Origin: Siphonodentalium dalli
Taxonomy: Eukaryota; Mollusca; Scaphopoda; Gadilida; Siphonodentaliidae
DNA length: 64,000 bases
Assembly (NCBI GenBank): GCA_032622095.1
Contig: CP136061.1
Span: forward strand, 116,510,754 to 116,574,753
Direction: 5' to 3'
Of the stretch, positions 59,589 through 64,000 are shown piece by piece. A program made the position numbers and the translations under genes. Below the pieces are notes generated by a model. That model made no database searches, had not been told where the DNA came from, and worked only from the letters and a program-made list of their open reading frames with translations. Positions within the stretch are counted from its first letter, which is position 1, and each line of letters starts with the position of its first letter.

Positions 59589-60407
59589 ATATATATTTTG
59601 AAGACATCTGTTTGTTTGTTTGTTTGTCTGTCTGTCTGTCATTTATACAAATCTACGATTCTCGACCGATCGGGACGAAACTTGGTACGTGTGAGTAGTT
59701 TTACCAGGCGGTGAACGTTGTCGTATTGGCGAGCCCGTGCGGCGCCCGCTTCGCGCATGCGCAGACGAGATCTCGGAAACGGTGGAGCTATCGACTTGAA
59801 ATTTGGTATGTGAATGTATCTTGCCCCGGATACGAATTTTATCGGGTCGCCGAGCCCGTGCGACGCCAGCTTCGCGCATGCGCAGACGAGATCTCGGAAA
59901 CGGGTGGAGCTATCGACTTGAAATTTGGTATGTGAATGTATCTTGCCCCGGATACGAATTTTATCGGGTCGCCGAGCCCATGCGACGCCAGCTTCGCGCA
60001 TGCGCAGACCAGATATCGGAAACGGGTAGAGCTATCGACTTGAAATTTGGTATGTGAATGTATCTTGCCCCGGATACGAATTTTATCGGGTCGCCGAGCC
60101 CGTGCGACGCCAGCTTCGCGCATGCGCAGACCAGATCTCGGAAACGGGTGGAGCTATCGACTTGAAATTTGGTATGTGAATGTATCTTGCCCCGGATACG
60201 AATTTTATCGGGCTATCGACTTGAAATTTGGTTTTTAAATAGTCCGGACAACGTCGGGCTCATCTCGGAAACGGGTGGAGCTATTGACTTGAAATTTGGT
60301 TTTTGAATAGCCCGGACAACGTCGGGCTCATCTCGGAAACGGGTGGAGCAATCGACTTGAAAGTTGGTGTTTGAATAGCCCGGACAACGTCGGGCTCATC
60401 GGCTAGT
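59585..60407 (+). mobile_element. Helitron-like non-autonomous element with tandem repeats
   Basis: The 3' end shows the Helitron signature: a hairpin GCCCGGACAACGTCGGGC (60379-60396), then 11 nt, then CTAG followed by T. The left boundary TC after A at 59584 fits insertion between A and T in a TA run, with TA sequence on both sides. The interior has four units of 122 bp (ATCTCGGAAACGGGTGGAGC, GAAATTTGGTATGTGAATG, CGCGCATGCGCAGAC) from about 59770, then two to three units of about 64 bp ending in the hairpin. No Rep/helicase coding sequence is present, so it would depend on an autonomous partner. The exact left end is uncertain. Confidence 0.6.
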
Positions 60408-60605
60408 ATATATATATATCGGTATATTTATAAGGGTGTTTGCATGGTCTTCTATATTAATACGGTCTCAGGTATTGTACGCGTATATGTCTCGAAGTGC
60501 AATACAGTTAACGATGACATTATACTCGTCGACAATTTCTGAGTGGCAGAGGGTAAGCATACTATCCGATTAAGCATCATTAGTCATGTTGGTGGACGGA
60601 AAGTC

Positions 60606-60843
60606 CCTCTAAGTTAAATCTAACAGTGATTTCATTGGCTGGTATAATGACCCACAGTGCCCGGCGAAACCACCGACCACCGGCGATAACTGGCAACTCC
60701 CCCAGGGAGCCATACGGACTACAAAGTTAGCGATGACTCCATCGGGAATTGAACCCATACCACCAGCGCTATAAATTGAACTGAATTGGGGAGCGATTTG
60801 GTCTGTAGCATAGCCCTTTACCGACTGATCCACTGAGCCCCCG
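60606..60843 (-). mobile_element. tRNA-derived SINE
   Basis: On the minus strand it starts GGGGGCTCAGTGGATCAGTC (A-box-like region) at about 60842 and has GGGTTCAATTCCC (B box) near 60745-60757. It continues into a non-tRNA body (GGTGGTTTCGCCGGGCACTG). The spacing of the two boxes and the extended tail rule out a plain tRNA gene. An RNA polymerase III promoter is implied. Confidence 0.75.
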
Positions 60844-60961
60844 AGAAATAATTCAAATATGCCGAAGATGGGATAGAAGAATTCAAACCAACTGTCCAAC
60901 TGCATTCTTTCAATAAGGAAATAGGGCGTTTTGACCTTCTGGTGACCTCCCTGATATATTA

Positions 60962-61225
60962 TCAGAGGTGTGATGAACAATAAAATTTAGATCGTCCACG
61001 TGTTCTCAGGTGGAATAAAAATTCATCGAGGTTAGACATCAATGCCAGAAATTTTCCGTGACATTGGCGCAATTCCTCTCCTGGTGATGATTTGAACCAA
61101 TTTTGGAGATTTATAGATTTGTCGGGGTCCATGTAAACACCGTCGCGAGATTTGTGGTGGTGGTGTATGTCGAATGCAAATGGCGATGTTTGTGGAGCTA
61201 ATTCGCTGAGCAAAGCCGCTTGATC
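60962..61225 (-). CDS. Unidentified exon-like ORF (88 codons)
   Basis: A minus-strand frame reads DQAALLSELAPQTSPFAFD, IHHHHKSRDGVYMDPDKSI, NWFKSSPGEELRQCHGKF and ALMSNLDEFLFHLRTRGRSK, ending at a stop at 60962. Composition (GC above background) and residue use look like genuine coding DNA. An upstream AG (CACAGTAAG) could serve as acceptor; an in-frame stop lies just before it. I recognise no family. It could be an exon of a host gene or the relic of a transposon ORF, directly beside the SINE. Confidence 0.35.
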   Translation of the reverse strand, partial: DQAALLSELAPQTSPFAFDIHHHHKSRDGVYMDPDKSINLQNWFKSSPGEELRQCHGKFLALMSNLDEFLFHLRTRGRSKFYCSSHL

Positions 61226-61259
61226 TTACTGTGGACACAGGCGTGGTATTCAGCAGCAA

Positions 61260-62440
61260 ACAAACAGCGATTTGTTTTAGGTTTAGTCATTCTGTGGTTG
61301 ATGTTGTTCTCAAGCCGAATAGAAATATTTATATTCTCTAAAGACTTCTGTATGTGCACAACAGACTGCTATTACAATTACTAGACGATTGAGCGGGGAT
61401 AACAGCCGAAGAACTACATCAATAGTATATACGTCATGTCATATACATGATAAACTTCAGGGGCGCGCCTATAGACAATGTAGTTTATTGGGGGTGTGGG
61501 ATAGTCAACTTTTAAATTTTTAACTAGACTAGGTAGAATGTCAAACTGTTAGACATGCACATATGTGTTAGGCTTACATTTTCTGACAAAGAGGTTTCAT
61601 ACGGGATGTTTCAAGGGAGGGATTGCAATTCAAATTAGGATACGCTAATAACAAGGAACCCTCTAGCCATGTCCGTGTGTATACATCATATGTGTTATTA
61701 CAATTTCAGATACAGACATACAATTGATTAACTCACTTGATTTAAATACCATTTATTCATACACAAACCTTATATATATAGGGACGGCATAAGACAAGTT
61801 ATGAGGTTATCACACCCTCTACCTGAATCATGAATACCATATGGTTAACAGAGGGGGTGGATACTGAAAGTCAGTTAACAGATGCATGGGTGAATGTTGA
61901 ATAGCATAGAGTGATGACCAGGTGCGACGCGGTTGGTCTGTGAAAGTGTGTCACGGGTAAACTATAGCGCCCGACTAACAGAACGAGACACGGAAAGGGT
62001 ATAAAACACAAAAGAGACAGGAAGGAACAGAAACATACGCGAAAAACAGAAAAAGGTACTTCAAACATCAGACGAACGGTACAACAGATAACAAAAATTG
62101 AATCTGAAACTCCGTGGAGAGGCGTAATTAGCCGATTGATTGAGTCGTGTCAACCCAACCACCCGTCGTGACGAGATGTATATGACCAAAGTGGACCATG
62201 AGCTTAGCCGTATCCGCAGTTCGATGCCTCACGTGGTACGGCCGCTGTAGTACCACCAGGATTCCTACACCACACATCATGGGATACACCCCACAGTAAA
62301 CAGGGTGCCACATTAGGGGATTCTTACCCCTCGAGGTGGGGCGGTATGCATATTCTACCCCGGGCCCAATATGGACCATATATATAAGAAAAATCGTATA
62401 TTGTCCAGCACTGTGATGACCGGATGCGACGGTACTAATA
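61260..62440. other. No supported gene; dispersed repeats
   Basis: Block GCGCCCGACTAACAGAACGA (61970) recurs at 62931 in front of the next MITE, and 62240-62375 is the inverted copy of 44340-44480. The minus frame 62128-62379 lies in this repeat and is not supported as a gene. Confidence 0.4.
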
Positions 62441-62900
62441 TGTGACCCGCCATATCAAATCCAGTCGTAAGTCGGGATTTTTTTTTACCCTGTGCCAATG
62501 CATTCTCTTATATATGCGAGTCGACCATAGGTCGCCTCGCATATATAAGAGAATGCATTGGCCTAACATTTTTTTATCAATTTTTTTAAATAAATGTTTC
62601 TTACAATTTTTAGGACATAAAATAAAAAACATCCATTACCCTGCAGGGAGCCCCACACATATATAGAAGCATATAGAAGAGTGTCGTCTGCTCATGTTTG
62701 TCTGGTCTCTGTATGGGTGAAATTATAAAATTGTTAAAGAATACAAGAAAAAATTATTAAAATTGTAAAAAATTGTTAGGCCAATGCATTCTCTTATATA
62801 TGCGAGGCGACCTATGGTCGACTCGCATATATAAGAGAATGCATTGGCACAGGGTAAAAAAAATCCCGACTTACGACTGGATTTGATATGGCGGGTCACA
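62441..62900. mobile_element. TA-flanked double-hairpin MITE, copy 2 (460 bp)
   Basis: TGTGACCCGCC ends flanked by TA on both sides; hairpins at 62488-62567 and 62775-62854. The centre is reversed relative to the copy at 47546 (CATTACCCTGCAGGGAGCC first). Confidence 0.85.
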
Positions 62901-63238
62901 TATGTGAATGCCTGTCACTGGACAAACTAGCGCCCGATTAACAGAACGAGACCCCAACAAGGATAAAAGGGCATAAAAAAGGAACCATTCTAACCATCAA
63001 ATACCATAATTTGTTCCCATCAAAGTCGCGTAACAACATTTTATTTGAATCCCGAATGCCATTTAACACCGGGTATGAATCATCCAGCACTAACAACGGG
63101 GTATATATAACTGTATGAATCCCACGTACCGACTGACAATGGCATGAATCCTGCGTACAAGGGGGGGGGGGTACCAGGAATGTGTTTCATATGATACATT
63201 ATAAACATTTTATTTATGAAAGCTTTCGTGTGCAAATA

Positions 63239-63699
63239 TGTGACCCGCCATATCAAATCCAGTCGTAAGTCGGGATTTTTTTTACCCTGTGCCAATGCAT
63301 TCTCTTATATATGCGAGTCAACCATAGGTCGCCTCGCATATATAAGAGAATGCATTGGCCTAACAATTTTTTACAATTTTAATAATTTGTCTTGTATTCT
63401 TTAACAATTTTATAATTTCACCCATACAGAGCCCCAGACAAACATGAGCAGACGACACTCTTCTATATGCTTCTATATATGTGTGGGGCTCCCTGCAGGG
63501 TAATGGATGTTTTTTTATTTTATGTCCTAAAAATTGTAAGAAACATTTATTTAAAAAAAAATGATAAAAAATTGTTAGGCCAATGCATTCTCTTATATAT
63601 GCGAGGCGACCTATGGTCGACTCGCATATATAAGAGAATGCATTGGCACAGGGTAAAACAAATCCCGACTTTCGACTGGATTTGATATGGCGGGTCACA
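63239..63699. mobile_element. TA-flanked double-hairpin MITE, copy 3 (461 bp)
   Basis: Same ends, TA duplication and length as the copy at 47546, in the same orientation. Hairpins lie at 63284-63365 and 63574-63653. The near identity of the copies argues for recent movement. Confidence 0.85.
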
Positions 63700-64000
63700 T
63701 ATAGTTTGTAGTTAAGAATGTGCGTTTTGGCTAGCAACGTCTCTGATTGACAGAGCGCCCGCTTCGTATATCATATACTTCCATGGTTGAGACTATAATA
63801 TGTTTTAATCGTTGTTTATTTTTCATTTTTTAGCCTATTCACACCTGTCTGAAGTAGCTTCGGTTCAAACTGTTTAGCGAGCATCATGTGAAATAGGACC
63901 CGACTTCAAAGCAATCGACATGATGACCCCTTTATAGATTCAGCTTGGTTTGATATCGCATCGGCCGCTATTACATCCTTCTTGTCCCGGATAGAGGGTA
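63700..64000. other. No feature seen
   Basis: I see nothing assignable between the last MITE and the window end. Confidence 0.4.

Noticed and set aside
59639-60238. Overlapping frames of 63-120 codons on both strands with R/A-rich repeats
   Set aside because: They are translations of the 122-bp tandem repeat in the Helitron-like element.
60606-60843. Genuine tRNA gene on the minus strand
   Set aside because: A- and B-box-like motifs exist, but no full cloverleaf can be drawn and the similarity continues into a SINE-type body.

Overview
This is an AT-rich eukaryotic nuclear window. It has GT-AG introns, very short discontinuous coding segments, dense foldback and MITE-like elements, minisatellites, a tRNA-derived SINE, a Helitron-like 3' end and a decayed MULE transposase gene. 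No rRNA, true tRNA, CRISPR or bacterial operon structure was seen. The mix of repeats and a six-cysteine secreted-type domain fits a marine invertebrate, perhaps a mollusc or other lophotrochozoan. That placement is inference, and no search was possible.

Coding content is small. The best gene is on the minus strand, between about 39.03 and 17.13 kb. Six exons (38869-39028, 27827-27975, 21699-21858, 20258-20406, 18266-18401, 17132-17270) have good splice sites, compatible phases and no internal stops. They form three pairs, and each pair encodes one six-cysteine domain with spacing C-x10-C-x25/30-C-x8-C-x7/8-C-x21/25-C. The first and last exons of the gene (signal peptide and C-terminus) were not found. 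A second, dead gene is a FLYWCH/MULE transposase at 1936-3070 on the minus strand. A few exon-like ORFs (14891-15200, 15350-15608, 60962-61225) look coding in composition but were not recognised.

Layout. 0-8.4 kb: TTAA-flanked MITE, MULE remnant, foldbacks and a tandem duplication carrying a near-perfect palindrome of about 270 bp. 8.46-11.62 kb: three 453-bp MITEs alternating with two 900-bp spacers, nearly identical copy to copy. 16.6-28 kb: the six-cysteine gene with foldbacks crowded against its splice sites, inverted MITEs of about 550 bp, and a 73-bp minisatellite derived from an exon/intron boundary. 29.6-31.7 kb: a field of short palindromes based on TTGCGCTTAAGCGCAA. 32.7-48.2 kb: hairpin-bearing MITEs, a duplicated segment of about 635 bp, and a minisatellite-bearing inverted-repeat element with a MITE nested in it. 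49.4-56.6 kb: many foldbacks and a 1.45-kb inverted repeat. 57.6-63.7 kb: 58-bp minisatellite, Helitron-like element, SINE and three TA-flanked MITEs.

The most unusual signal is a hairpin of about 78 bp (arms starting CCAATGCATTCTCTTATA). It recurs at least 15 times and lies inside elements with different ends: some TTAA-flanked and piggyBac-like, others TA-flanked. It behaves as a module shared between otherwise unrelated transposon families.
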